Shown here in pieces: positions 13,082 through 21,785 of a stretch of 64,000 nucleotides of DNA (position 1 is its first letter; each line of letters starts with the position of its first letter). Location of the stretch: positions 138,261,671-138,325,670 of the forward strand of contig BTPG01000003.1 in NCBI GenBank assembly GCA_036245525.1. Direction: 5' to 3'. The DNA comes from Semisulcospira habei (lineage: Eukaryota > Mollusca > Gastropoda > Semisulcospiridae). The notes beneath the pieces were generated by a model. The model did not search any database. It had not been told where the DNA came from and saw only the letters and a list, made by a program, of their open reading frames with translations. A program made the translations under genes and the position numbers.

Positions 13082-13139
13082 TTTTGCGAAAAGCGAGATT
13101 TTCATTGTAATAAAATGAGAATCTCGCTTTGCACAAAAA
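13082..13139. repeat. Hairpin element, family G
   Basis: A 58-bp imperfect palindrome with arms TTGCGAAAAGCGAGATTTTC and its mirror. It lies about 70 bp downstream, in the sense of the receptor gene, of Ig exon b. Confidence 0.75.
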
Positions 13140-13209
13140 TGGACTTGCTGCCTTTTGACTTCACAGGACAAGCCTTCTCCAGAAATCCTCCTACGCCACT
13201 GGAACTTAC

Positions 13210-13401
13210 AAGTGGTTGACACGTTGACCAATTGTGAAGCTTGTCCTTCACTGTTACTGATATTACAGCGATACATGTCCAGAGATTTGCAGGTGGAAGG
13301 GGAGGCAATGGTGTAGGTCTTCTGGATCTGAAGGTGGGAAAGGCCGTCTGGCTCCTTGACGCTGTCTTCTTTCAGAAGTCGCCATTCGACAGACCCGTCA
13401 C
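13210..13401 (-). CDS. Receptor gene: Ig-like domain exon b
   Basis: A 192-bp exon between acceptor tttcttgcag and donor ACTT/gtaagt, phase 1 at both ends. It encodes the second half of an Ig-like fold: GDGSVEWRLLKEDSVKEPD, then YTIASPSTCKSLDMYRCNI, with the DMYRC segment matching the Ig F-strand DxGxYxC signature in relaxed form. With exon a, the B-strand Cys (LILECWARGNPRP) and this F-strand Cys give the expected disulphide pair. It sits between the seventh EGF domain and the membrane helix, so it is the membrane-proximal extracellular domain. Hairpin elements lie on both sides (13082-13139, 13515-13638). Confidence 0.85.
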
Positions 13402-13514
13402 CTGCAAGAAAACCAATGTCATCATCATCATTACCGTCGTCACGGTCTTCATTGTCGTCATACTGCTTATCGTAAACATCATCATCATCATCGTCGACGT
13501 CTTCGCCAGAACTG

Positions 13515-13638
13515 CCGTTATATGACAAAGGCAGCATGCCCATTTTCGGGAAAGGCGAGATTTCCATTGTTATACAGTGAAAATCTCGATTTTTTTTCAC
13601 AAAATTTAATGCACATGCTGGCTTTTGCCATATAACGG
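13515..13638. repeat. Long palindrome containing a family G hairpin
   Basis: CCGTTATATGACAAAGGC at the left mirrors GGCTTTTGCCATATAACGG at the right, about 124 bp overall. The inner part, 13547-13603, is the family G hairpin. Outer arms are less perfect than inner ones. Confidence 0.75.
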
Positions 13639-13677
13639 CAGAGAGTCATCGATCATTACCCAATTCGCAAAAGTCCA

Positions 13678-13719
13678 TCGGGCCGACGTTTGCCCGCTAG
13701 CCTTTTGCGCATTGGATAG
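13678..13719. repeat. Half copy of family C GC-rich element
   Basis: CGGGCCGACGTTTGCCCGC followed by CCTTTTGCGCATTGGAT, matching one half of the copy at 18907-19060. Confidence 0.6.
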
Positions 13720-14206
13720 GGCCTATCGTTATTGTCGTCATCATTATTCAGTGACATAGGAAACGGAATGTCGGGATGGGTGGGGCTGGGGTGGGAAAAA
13801 TGTAGGGGGAGAGCAAGTATCCTGCCTTCTCCCCCCCCCCCCCCTTTTCTCGCATTTTCTAAGAATTGTTTGTTGTTTTTTTTTTTACACGGGGGAGGGA
13901 CAATAAAAAGAAGAAAAAGTAGTATTTTTGTAAAAATAAAAAAATTCGAGAACAAATATAAGTATGCAGAATATTTTGAATTGAATGTTGATATTTTCAA
14001 CGGCAGACGACTCGCAGCCCCACCCTCGACTCTCTCCCATCCCCACGTTAAAAAAAGCAAACACACATTTAGAGGCTGGAGAGGCATATGTCAGGCACTC
14101 CGGACTCCGAAATGAAAATATCTTCCTACGCCACTGTCACTATCATGGTGTCGCCACCACCAGCAACATTCATCACACTACAGTAGGTAACGAATTCAAC
14201 ACAAAA

Positions 14207-14278
14207 ACTCAAGGGCAGTGCCTGATCAACTTGGCGCCTCTCAAGGCGCCAAGCTGATCAGGCACTACCCTTGAACTA
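14207..14278. repeat. Palindromic element, family A
   Basis: CTCAAGGGCAGTGCCTGATC ... GATCAGGCACTACCCTTGA with core TTGGCGCC / GGCGCCAA. A diverged copy of the family at 10868 and 45090. Confidence 0.8.
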
Positions 14279-14334
14279 TTGGTACCGTTATATGGCAAAA
14301 GAAATGGACCTACTGGCTACCCGGTATGTATGCC

Positions 14335-14391
14335 TTTGAGAAAAGCGCGATTTTCATTGTAAAAGCATGAAAATTTCGCTTTTCTCAAAAA
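14335..14391. repeat. Hairpin element, family G
   Basis: TTGAGAAAAGCGCGATTTTC mirrored by GAAAATTTCGCTTTTCTCAA. It starts only about 31 bp inside the intron after Ig exon a. CCGTTATATGGCAAAAG at 14286 matches the outer arm of the 13515-13638 copy. Confidence 0.75.
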
Positions 14392-14421
14392 TGAATGTTA
14401 TAGTTATAGTACTACCGTTAC

Positions 14422-14562
14422 CGATCAGGTAGACATCCAGTCTGGGTCGCGGATTGCCTCTTGCCCAGCATTCAAGTATCAGACGCAGGTTGGTTACAGG
14501 CGTGCTGTACCAATCCTTAGAGCCGTCCACGTGTAGACGCGTAACTTCAGGACGGCCTTCCA
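14422..14562 (-). CDS. Receptor gene: Ig-like domain exon a
   Basis: A 141-bp exon, acceptor ctcattttcag, donor ATCG/gtaacg, phase 1 at both ends. It encodes EGRPEVTRLHVDGSKDWYST and LRLILECWARGNPRPRLDVY, the first strands of an Ig-like domain with the B-strand Cys and the GxPxP turn common in I-set/C2-set domains. The first residue codon is completed from EGF exon 7. The 3' tail of the L2-type LINE ends about 17 bp upstream of the acceptor, so any branch point further upstream than that must lie in LINE sequence. Confidence 0.85.
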
Positions 14563-14839
14563 CTGAAAATGAGCGAGCGAGATATTAATAATATAATAAT
14601 AATAATGAGTATTTATATAGCGCTTAATCTTACTCAAAAGCTCTAAGCGCTTTACAATCTGTACACAAAAGTAAAAATACAATGACATATGCACATAACA
14701 AACAAAGCACAATGCCCGAACACACCACTTTTACAATAAACTAAACAACAATACATACATAATAATTTATATTCTAATTAACATTCAGTCTAAACAAGGA
14801 GGATTGCAGAACTACAACTAAGGCATCAAACACTGGCAG

Positions 14840-17800
14840 TTATTCAAAGTAAAGCTTGAAGAGGTGAGTTTTCAACGACCTCTTGAAGTCAGAGACAGAC
14901 TCACTGTTTCTGACCTCAAGAGGAAGTGTATTCCATAACACTGGGGCTTGATAAACAAAAGTGCGCTGACCAAATGTTTTAGTTTGGACAGAAGGTACAC
15001 ACAACTTCCGTTTATCAGAAGAGGAGCGGAGCTCACGAGAGGGTGTATACACATGCAGCAAAGAGGACAAGTATTCTGGGCTGGTGCCTGAAAGGCAGTT
15101 AAAACAGATTGACATAACTTTGTATTGAATACGTGAGGACACAGGTAGCCAGTGAAGGGACTTCAAGATGGGTGTGACATGCTCAGTCTTACGGACTCTC
15201 ACAACAAGCCGGGCTGCATTGTTCTGAATTTTTTGGAGGCGATCAATGAGATACTGAGGGCAGCCACAAAGCAAAGAGTTACAATAATCTAGCTTGGACA
15301 GCACAAATGCACAAACTAGTGTTTTAGTGGCTTCCACGGTCAGCAGGTGACGAACTGAACTAATACGACGAAGTTCCAGATACGCGGATCTACACACTGC
15401 ACTGACATGCTGTGACATAGATAACTCGCTGTCAAGTGTAACAACCAGGTTTCTCACACTCGCAGAGAAGCCAATGAGTGTTCCATCCACAGACAATGAT
15501 GACGGTAAAGGCAGGGACGAAGATAATCTTGGATTAGCTACCAACATTGCTTCAGTTTTGCCATCATTTAACATCAGTTTGTTGGTGGTCATCCATGATT
15601 TGACATGGTCAATGCACTGGCTTATACTTTGGACGGCATTCACAGCTCGCTCGACAGTATCACTTTTGTACATCTGCGTATCATCTGCAAATGCATGATG
15701 GGAAATGGAGCGACTACAAATCAGGTCGGACAGGGGCTGAACATACAGTAAGAACAATACAGGTCCTAGGACCGAGCCCTGGGGTACACCAAACCGAAGA
15801 GGTGATGGCTCAGAACGACAGCCGTCGACAGAAACAATCTGGGATCGTTCAGTCAGGTATGAACTAAACCATGCCAAGACTGTGCCTTCAATGCCAAATA
15901 CAGATTGAAGACGGCACAGCAAAATTTCATGGTTAATAGTGTCGAACGCACTGGACAGGTCCAGCAAAGCAAGGACTGTGATCTTACGCTCGTCCAAAGC
16001 ACAAAGCAGGTCATTGAATATCTTCAGCAAAGCTGTTTCAGTGCTACGATGGGGACGACATGCAGACTGGAATACACTGAACAGACTATTAGAGTTGACA
16101 TGCTTTAAAGTTTGAACAAGGACAATTTTCTCAAGAATCTTTGATAGAAATGTAAGATTGGAAACTGGGCGATAGTTTTTCAGTACATTTGGGTCTAAAG
16201 ATGGTTTCTTCAATAGGGGTTTCACAAGTGCAGTCTTGAAGCTTTCAGGAAAAATACCAGTGGAGAGAGAGTTGTTGATGACTTGTGTAATGGCAGGCAA
16301 CACTTCATCCAGGCACTCGTACAACAAGGGAGTGGGTATGGGATCTAACTCACAAGTTCTGGGGGCAGTGTTTGTGATCACTTTTCTGACCTCATCCTCT
16401 AGCACAGGTTCGAAGGCTGAGAGAGGTTCTCCACTAAAGCGTTTTTCGGTGAACAAAACTGAAGTGGGCATGAGATCCAGAGAATCGCGAATTTCGCGGA
16501 CCTTATCAACGAAGTAATCTGCAAAAAGCTGAGGCAGCTGGCACGGGGGAAATGTAGTGGGAAGAGGTGATGGAGTCTTCTTCACCATAAGCTTATTGGT
16601 CACATTATACAATTCTTTGCTTGTTGTGCACTCACTGATCTTCCTGTTGTAAAACGAAGATCTTGCTCCATGAACAATCTCATTTACATGCTTCTTAGAA
16701 CATGTGTATATCTGTTTGTGAACAGTCAACCTAGTTGAGCACCACATTCTCTCAGCTTGGCGCCGCATCTGCTTAGCCGAACGCAGCTCTTTGCTCACAA
16801 ACCTATACCACGGGCTGATTCTATGAGCTGACTTTTTACGCTTTGAAGATGGTGCATGATTGTCTAAGACAGTGCGTAAACATGAATCAAACTCCTCGGC
16901 ACTAGGACTAGGATGGTGAGACAGTGACTGAACGAGGTCAGCCTTGAAGGCTAGTCTGTCAATGGCACGAACATTGCGCACTATGGTAAGCATAGGCACT
17001 GGAGGTGGGACTATGGCCCTCAAATGACTGATCACACAGTAATGGTCTGAACATATTGCATCAGAAACCTGTGCTGAGCACAAGATATCATCGTCACATC
17101 TATGAAGGATCCAGTCAATAGTATGCCCTTGTCTATGAGTTGGTTTGTCGACAACTTGTGAAAGACTGAACATGTGTAAAATGTCCATGAGTGCAGAGGT
17201 GGTGTGGTGCTTCTGATTGTCAAAGTGGATGTTAAAGTCACCAAGGACTATCAGACTGCCAGCAAGAGAATTACAGTGATCGAGAAGATCATGAAATTGA
17301 TCAACAAACATTGAATCAGTTAATTTGTTCTTGCGGTTTGGCGGGGGTCTGTAGAGGCACAGAAAATGAACAGTTTTCTGAGTTAAAGCTAGAGTAAACT
17401 GTACAAGCTCAAAAGACTCATGGGAGAAACTAAAAGACGTTGAGAATGATGCAAAAGGCTGCAGTGCTTCATGGAGGACGACTGCAATACCACCCCCACG
17501 AGAATCGCGGGGGAAGGATTTCACAGAGTATCCAGATGGGGCAAGATCAGCACATTTGGCCTCATCACCTGAGGCACGAAGCCAGGTCTCTGTTAAGAAC
17601 AGAATGTCAACATGATGGTCGGTAACAAACTCGCACACTTCAGAGCGCTTCTCGGCACAACCAACTGAGCGCACGTTAAACAGTGCCAAGCACAGCTGAC
17701 CTGGTACTTTGGTAGTGTCTTGAAGATGAACCTGAATAAGGTTAGATACATTACCAGTCTGGTGAGTATGGCTTGTGATTCTCTTGGAGCTGATGTAGAC

Positions 17801-18766
17801 TGAGACGGGTTGTAATGTTTCTTGGGACAGGTGTGGTCGTTCAAGACGTTGTGATGGTGACGGAGAGGTTTGAGGGGGTGGTGATGGCTGGAATGGGGCC
17901 CAATGAAGTGGAAGTGGGGGCTGCCACACGAATGATTGTGATGGTGGGGGCTGAAGTACCAGAGGTGGTAGCGGTGGGACACCGGGTGTAGGATGGCCCC
18001 ACTGGGGTACTGATAATGCAGGCAGCAGGCATTGTGTTGGCGGAGGACCCACGGGCGCTGCAGGCATGTGATGATTTTGCTGCTGTGATGGCGATGGTGA
18101 GGCCTGCGGCATGGGCGGTGGTAAATGTAGGGACAGCCGCGGCAGGGGAAGCGGCTTTGGGTGGATTGGGGGAAACGACACTGGGGTAGGCCACTTGGCT
18201 GAAAAAGAGTGAGGCGACTGAAGCACTGAAAACATGTGCTGAGGTACAGATGAAAACACCGAGTACCCCTGGGGTGGACAGCAGGGCACCGAGTACCCCT
18301 GGGGTGGACAGCAGGGCACCGACAACAGGCGCTGGGTTGAAGATGACAATCCCGAGTACCCCTGAGGTGAAGGGTGGGGCACTGAAGACAGGTGATGAAG
18401 TGGAGATGGCATCACTATGTGCCCCTGGGGTGGAGGGTGGAACACTTTAGACAGGTACTTGGGTGGAGATGACATCACTGATTGTTCCTGGGGTGGCGGG
18501 TGGGACATCGAAGACATGTGCTGGGGTGGCGCGGACATTACTGAGTGCTCCTGGGGTGAAGGGTGGAGCGCGGAAGACAGGCATGAGTGTAGAGATGACA
18601 ATACTGAGTGCCCCTGGGGTGGAGGGTGGGGAACTGAAGACAGGTGCTTGGGTGGAGATAACGTCACTGGGTGCCCGTGCGGTGGAGAGTGTGGCACTGA
18701 AGACAGGCGCAGCAGTGAAGCAAAAGGAGGTGACCGAGTCACAGAAGGCAGCAGTGAAGACACCAT
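14840..18766 (-). CDS. LINE ORF2: endonuclease and reverse transcriptase with repeat-rich N-terminus
   Basis: An uninterrupted 1308-codon frame. Residues 1 to about 330 are Pro/Ser/His-rich with tandem PPQGHSV / PPQGYSV units. Next comes an AP-type endonuclease (LALFNVRSVG, LFLTETWL, LIVLGDFNIH, and SDHYCVISHL) at about 345-570. The reverse transcriptase follows (about 700-1150: NYRPVSNLTFLSKILEK, LLDLSSAFDTINH, GVPQGSVLGP, and catalytic FADD). The C-terminus ends with a conserved SVSDFKRSLKTHLFKLYF-type block. The protein would nick target DNA and copy its own RNA. The first methionine is uncertain because another frame upstream (18905-18780) also looks coding. The open frame suggests a fairly recent insertion. 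Confidence 0.85.
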   Translation of the reverse strand: MVSSLLPSVTRSPPFASLLRLSSVPHSPPHGHPVTLSPPKHLSSVPHPPPQGHSVLSSLHSCLSSALHPSPQEHSVMSAPPQHMSSMSHPPPQEQSVMSSPPKYLSKVFHPPPQGHIVMPSPLHHLSSVPHPSPQGYSGLSSSTQRLLSVPCCPPQGYSVPCCPPQGYSVFSSVPQHMFSVLQSPHSFSAKWPTPVSFPPIHPKPLPLPRLSLHLPPPMPQASPSPSQQQNHHMPAAPVGPPPTQCLLPALSVPQWGHPTPGVPPLPPLVLQPPPSQSFVWQPPLPLHWAPFQPSPPPQTSPSPSQRLERPHLSQETLQPVSVYISSKRITSHTHQTGNVSNLIQVHLQDTTKVPGQLCLALFNVRSVGCAEKRSEVCEFVTDHHVDILFLTETWLRASGDEAKCADLAPSGYSVKSFPRDSRGGGIAVVLHEALQPFASFSTSFSFSHESFELVQFTLALTQKTVHFLCLYRPPPNRKNKLTDSMFVDQFHDLLDHCNSLAGSLIVLGDFNIHFDNQKHHTTSALMDILHMFSLSQVVDKPTHRQGHTIDWILHRCDDDILCSAQVSDAICSDHYCVISHLRAIVPPPVPMLTIVRNVRAIDRLAFKADLVQSLSHHPSPSAEEFDSCLRTVLDNHAPSSKRKKSAHRISPWYRFVSKELRSAKQMRRQAERMWCSTRLTVHKQIYTCSKKHVNEIVHGARSSFYNRKISECTTSKELYNVTNKLMVKKTPSPLPTTFPPCQLPQLFADYFVDKVREIRDSLDLMPTSVLFTEKRFSGEPLSAFEPVLEDEVRKVITNTAPRTCELDPIPTPLLYECLDEVLPAITQVINNSLSTGIFPESFKTALVKPLLKKPSLDPNVLKNYRPVSNLTFLSKILEKIVLVQTLKHVNSNSLFSVFQSACRPHRSTETALLKIFNDLLCALDERKITVLALLDLSSAFDTINHEILLCRLQSVFGIEGTVLAWFSSYLTERSQIVSVDGCRSEPSPLRFGVPQGSVLGPVLFLLYVQPLSDLICSRSISHHAFADDTQMYKSDTVERAVNAVQSISQCIDHVKSWMTTNKLMLNDGKTEAMLVANPRLSSSLPLPSSLSVDGTLIGFSASVRNLVVTLDSELSMSQHVSAVCRSAYLELRRISSVRHLLTVEATKTLVCAFVLSKLDYCNSLLCGCPQYLIDRLQKIQNNAARLVVRVRKTEHVTPILKSLHWLPVSSRIQYKVMSICFNCLSGTSPEYLSSLLHVYTPSRELRSSSDKRKLCVPSVQTKTFGQRTFVYQAPVLWNTLPLEVRNSESVSDFKRSLKTHLFKLYFE
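18240..18720. repeat. Minisatellite inside the L2 ORF
   Basis: Imperfect 30-60-bp units built on TGCCCCTGGGGTGGAGGGTG, including two adjacent near-identical 30-bp units at about 18258-18317. In the minus-strand reading frame the units give the PPQG repeats, so length changes keep the frame. Confidence 0.8.
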
Positions 18767-18906
18767 ACCGTGCCCCTTGGGAGGAGACAGGAATTCTGAA
18801 GACTGGCTGTTGGAAAGTGCTGAAAGTCCAGAGCGTTGAGAGAAAACAAGGATTAGTGTCGACAGTAATATCGCCGCGATACTTTGCAGCCATAAGGTCA
18901 GTCACC

Positions 18907-19060
18907 AGTGCGCAAAGGTCTTCGAGCCGATGTCGACCGCCGTTGGCCTGCGCCGCACGGCCGTGCGCGGGCCAACGGCGNNNNNNNNNNNNNNNNNNNN
19001 CACGGTCGTGCGCGGGCCAACGGAGGCCGACGTCGGCCCGATGTTCTTTTGCCCATTGGG
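18907..19060. repeat. GC-rich palindromic element, family C, with N gap
   Basis: CCAGTGCGCAAAGGTC on the left mirrors TTTTGCCCATTGG on the right, with CGTGCGCGGGCCAACGG on both sides of a 20-base N run (18981-19000). The gap sits at the centre of the palindrome, where sequencing and assembly of a hairpin would fail. Confidence 0.75.
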
Positions 19061-19621
19061 AATGAGGCTCGTGAGGACCTATGTTTCTTGCAGCTGGATC
19101 TCGGCAGTGAAGCGGTTAGGTTCCAGAGAGAATACAGAAAAGAAAGCGATCTGCACAAAGGCGGGCGTTGATTGCTATATCCTGCCGAAACAGCGTGGTG
19201 TATCAATATTGACTCGCTAAAATTTGACTTTTCTAACCTCCCTTTCACAATCCGTGTGACGCGTAAGAGAGGTTTCTGCCGCTCCTTAGCGTGCAACGGA
19301 AGAACTCAGTTACGTACAAATCAGAAGAAGAGCAGAAAACATTCAACATTCAAACTGTATACGTTTAAGTCATCTCTTTCGTCCAGCATTATTGAAAGAC
19401 CACCGACAATCTATTATCTATGCAGTAAAAGAGTTATGAGAAAACTTAAAAAAACACACACAACAATGGATGCTGCAAACAATAATCCTTAATTAGCTCC
19501 CCCCTCCATTCCTTTATGCAGACAGTGTGTCACAGTTCATTGCTTACCTGCCATCATGTCACTAATTGAGCTCCTAAATATGTGCGATCGTTTCCCGTGC
19601 TTCCCTTGTGCGTTACAGCTC
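19061..19621. other. Gene-free stretch
   Basis: No gene or repeat could be supported between the two family C copies. Confidence 0.4.
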
Positions 19622-19700
19622 GTAGGGCTAATGTTGGCCGCGGTCGGCTTGCGCACAGTCGTGCGCGGGCCAACCGTGGCTGACGTCGGTCCGAGGACCT
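19622..19700. repeat. GC-rich palindromic element, family C
   Basis: GTTGGCCGCGGTCGG ... GTGCGCGGGCCAACCGTGG with GCTGACGTCGGTCC at the right. A compact copy about 560 bp from the N-containing one. Confidence 0.7.
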
Positions 19701-20055
19701 GCCACTGTACGTATACTAATGGTCAAAACGTAAGGGCCACCAACAACACCACACAAATAATGTAACAATACTTGGAGTCAGTACTTTGCTAATGTATTCA
19801 GTAACAATTTTTTTTTAAAGTTTTAAGTAAATCAAGCAATTGTAACAACAGCAGTACGTTAGAATGTTCACCCATCCCTCATTTGAAAAGTCACACAAGA
19901 CTGGTCCAGTCAGTAGCGAGTGTATCCACCGTTTGCAGCCAAGCATTCAATGCAGCGTTGACGCATGGAGTTCACCAGGATTCGGACAACATGTTGTGGG
20001 ATCGCTTCCCACTCTTGATGCAGGAACTGAGTCAGCTGGCGGATGCCTTGAGGTG

Positions 20056-20070
20056 GGGGGGGGGGGGGGG
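20056..20070. repeat. Poly-G run
   Basis: About 14 G inside the 3' part of the Tc1-like element. Confidence 0.9.
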
Positions 20071-20089
20071 TTGCTGACTACACGTTACC

Positions 20090-20958
20090 CTATAGCACGT
20101 CCCAGAGGTGCTCGATGGGAGCCAGATCAGGTGAACGAGCTGGCCACTCCATCCTCATGATGCCCCGTTGCTCAAGGTACTCATCCACCACACGGGCGCG
20201 ATGAGTCGAGCGTTGTCGTCCTGCAGAACAGCATTGTCGCCTATGGCTTGGAGAGCTGGCTGGATGAGGGGTGCACAATCTCGTCCCGATAGCGCAGTCC
20301 AGTCAGGGTGCCTCGGATGACGTGGAAGGGGGGGGGGGGGGGTCGTGCCTTCCCTGCTAAAGCCTGCCCAGACCATGACTAAGCCTCCTCCGTAGCGATC
20401 CACCTCTTGGACGCATCCATCCGTGAATCGCTCGCCCTGGTGTCTCCAGACCCTCACCCTGCCGTCGTTGAAGGACACAGTGAACCGTGACTCATCAGTA
20501 AACAGAATCTGAGTCCACTGGAGTCTGTTGCACCTCACATGTTGACGACACCATGCAACCCGGGCTCTGCGATGAGCTAGAGTGAGGGGTATTCTCACTG
20601 CTGCTCTGCATGAAGCCAGGCCAATTTTGCGCAGACGTCGGCAGACTGTGCTTCTGCTGACGTTAACGTTTGCAGCTTGCATCAGTTGACGTCGTAGAGT
20701 GGTTGACGTGACAGTTCGGTAGCGCAGAGCCGCCACACAGAGGTATCTGTCCTCCCTTCTGCTGGTGCAGCGCGGGTGTCCTGACCAGGGTCGTCGTTCT
20801 GCCCTTCCAGTTTTTTTAAAAAATCGTGACAGCAGCCTCTGGATCACTGAATGGGACACCCCAAGACGTCTTCCAACTTCTCGTCAGGAAATTCCATCCT
20901 GCAGCCATGCTAGCGCCCGGGCTTGATCTACTGGCGTTAAGCTTCGTCGTGGTGGCAT
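20090..20958 (-). pseudogene. Tc1-like transposase, inactivated
   Basis: The reading frame starts at ATG 20958 (MPPRRSLTPVDQARALAWLQ) and soon meets a TGA where a CGA would be expected. It then continues through the helix-turn-helix region and catalytic domain: QILFTDESRFTVSFNDGRVR carries the first Asp, LQDDNAR the second. The last block with the third acidic residue (SPDLAPIEHLWD) is in a different frame at 20278-20090, after a frame change. A G12-14 run at 20328-20341 lies inside the coding region and probably reflects slippage. With one stop and at least one frame change this copy cannot make transposase. Confidence 0.85.
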
Positions 20959-21387
20959 GGTTAGGAAAGTGACAATTATGCCCTACTGTACCGGTATTTG
21001 AAGCGAAACAGAAGTGCTCAGTGTTCACGTGCATCACGACTCTGCCAAGTTTTTCCACCAGCCTGCCTTTGGTACGCTTGCCAATATCGCACAGCTTTTC
21101 ACAAAAACTGACGATGTTTCACGTGCATTTGACACGTTCGTGGAAATTAATGAATTGTTGTCTATTGTTCCCTGTACAGTGGACTGTCTAAGGTCAACTT
21201 TTAACCCATTTGGATCGAAATAACATTGTATTTTATTAGCGTACTTGCGGCGATAAACAATGACACAAAAAGTGGGGTGGCCCTTAAGTTTTGAACATTA
21301 GTATATGGTGTACGTCTGAAATCTGTGTCAATTCAACGCGAAAGAACTCCAGCCGTCCCATGAAAAATGGATACAAAGTGGTTTCAG

Positions 21388-21492
21388 CAAGAGACGTATA
21401 TCCTCATGAGCCCCCGCAAATGCGGGGGCTTATGAGGATCTATATCTCTTGCAGTAGTGTGGTACCCATTTTCTCGGCAGTGAAGGGGTTAA
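21388..21492. repeat. Palindromic TTAA element, family B
   Basis: TCCTCATGAGCCCCCGCAAA mirrored by TGCGGGGGCTTATGAGGA, then CTCGGCAGTGAAGGGGTTAA ending at 21492, a good match in reverse complement to the left ends at 43548 and 52514. The other TTAA end was not located with confidence. The TTAA is about 63 bp from the donor of EGF exon 7. Confidence 0.7.
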
Positions 21493-21554
21493 TGTGTCTG
21501 TTGCTTTACCCATTTTTTTCTATTTTCGTTTACATTATGTATGGTGGAACGTAC

Positions 21555-21665
21555 CAATACAGGCGTGATCTCCAGTGTATCCAAGCGGGCAGCTGCATCT
21601 GAAGTTGTTGAGTGAATTTAGGCACTCGCCAACATGGCATGGATTATCTGCGCAGTGGTTTACCT
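21555..21665 (-). CDS. Receptor gene: EGF-like domain 7
   Basis: A 111-bp exon, acceptor gtgcgcag, donor ATTG/gtacgt, phase 1 at both ends. Cysteine pattern C-ADNP-C-HVGE-C-LNSLNNFR-C-S-C-PLGYTGDHA-C gives the six Cys of an EGF fold. No clear calcium-binding consensus (D/N-x-D/N-E/Q) precedes the first Cys. It is the last EGF domain before the Ig domain; a Tc1-like element and an L2 LINE are in the 7-kb intron that follows. Confidence 0.9.
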
Positions 21666-21785
21666 CTGCGCACATTCGAAATAAGCATCCCTTAAACAGA
21701 CAATTCCGGAGATCAGAATTAGGTAAACAAGGGCGGGGCAAAGCCCTCATGGCTCACGTGCGTGACTAATTAATCAACATCATTT

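Larger units (their letters stand above)
14580..18900 (-). mobile_element. L2-type LINE, nearly full length
   Basis: One long ORF followed by a 3' UTR ending in the GTAAAGCGCTTAGAGC and AAGCGCTATATAAATA signature typical of L2-group 3' ends, with an ATT-rich tail at 14580-14610. The element is inserted in the same orientation as the receptor gene, inside the intron between EGF7 and Ig exon a. The 5' boundary is not defined because the upstream side runs into the GC-rich palindrome and N gap at 18907-19060. Confidence 0.8.
19714..21303 (-). mobile_element. Tc1/mariner-type element with intact ends
   Basis: Terminal inverted repeats of about 30 bp: TACTAATGGTCAAAACGTAA at 19714, and the reverse complement of the right end reads TACTAATGTTCAAAACTTAA. 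Both sides are flanked by the TA dinucleotide (19712-19713 and 21304-21305), as expected for this superfamily. Length is about 1.59 kb with one transposase gene on the minus strand. It lies in the intron between EGF7 and Ig exon a. Confidence 0.9.

Noticed and set aside
13082..14391. Rho-independent-type terminators
   Set aside because: The hairpins are interspersed family members in introns of an animal genome. Bacterial terminators do not apply.
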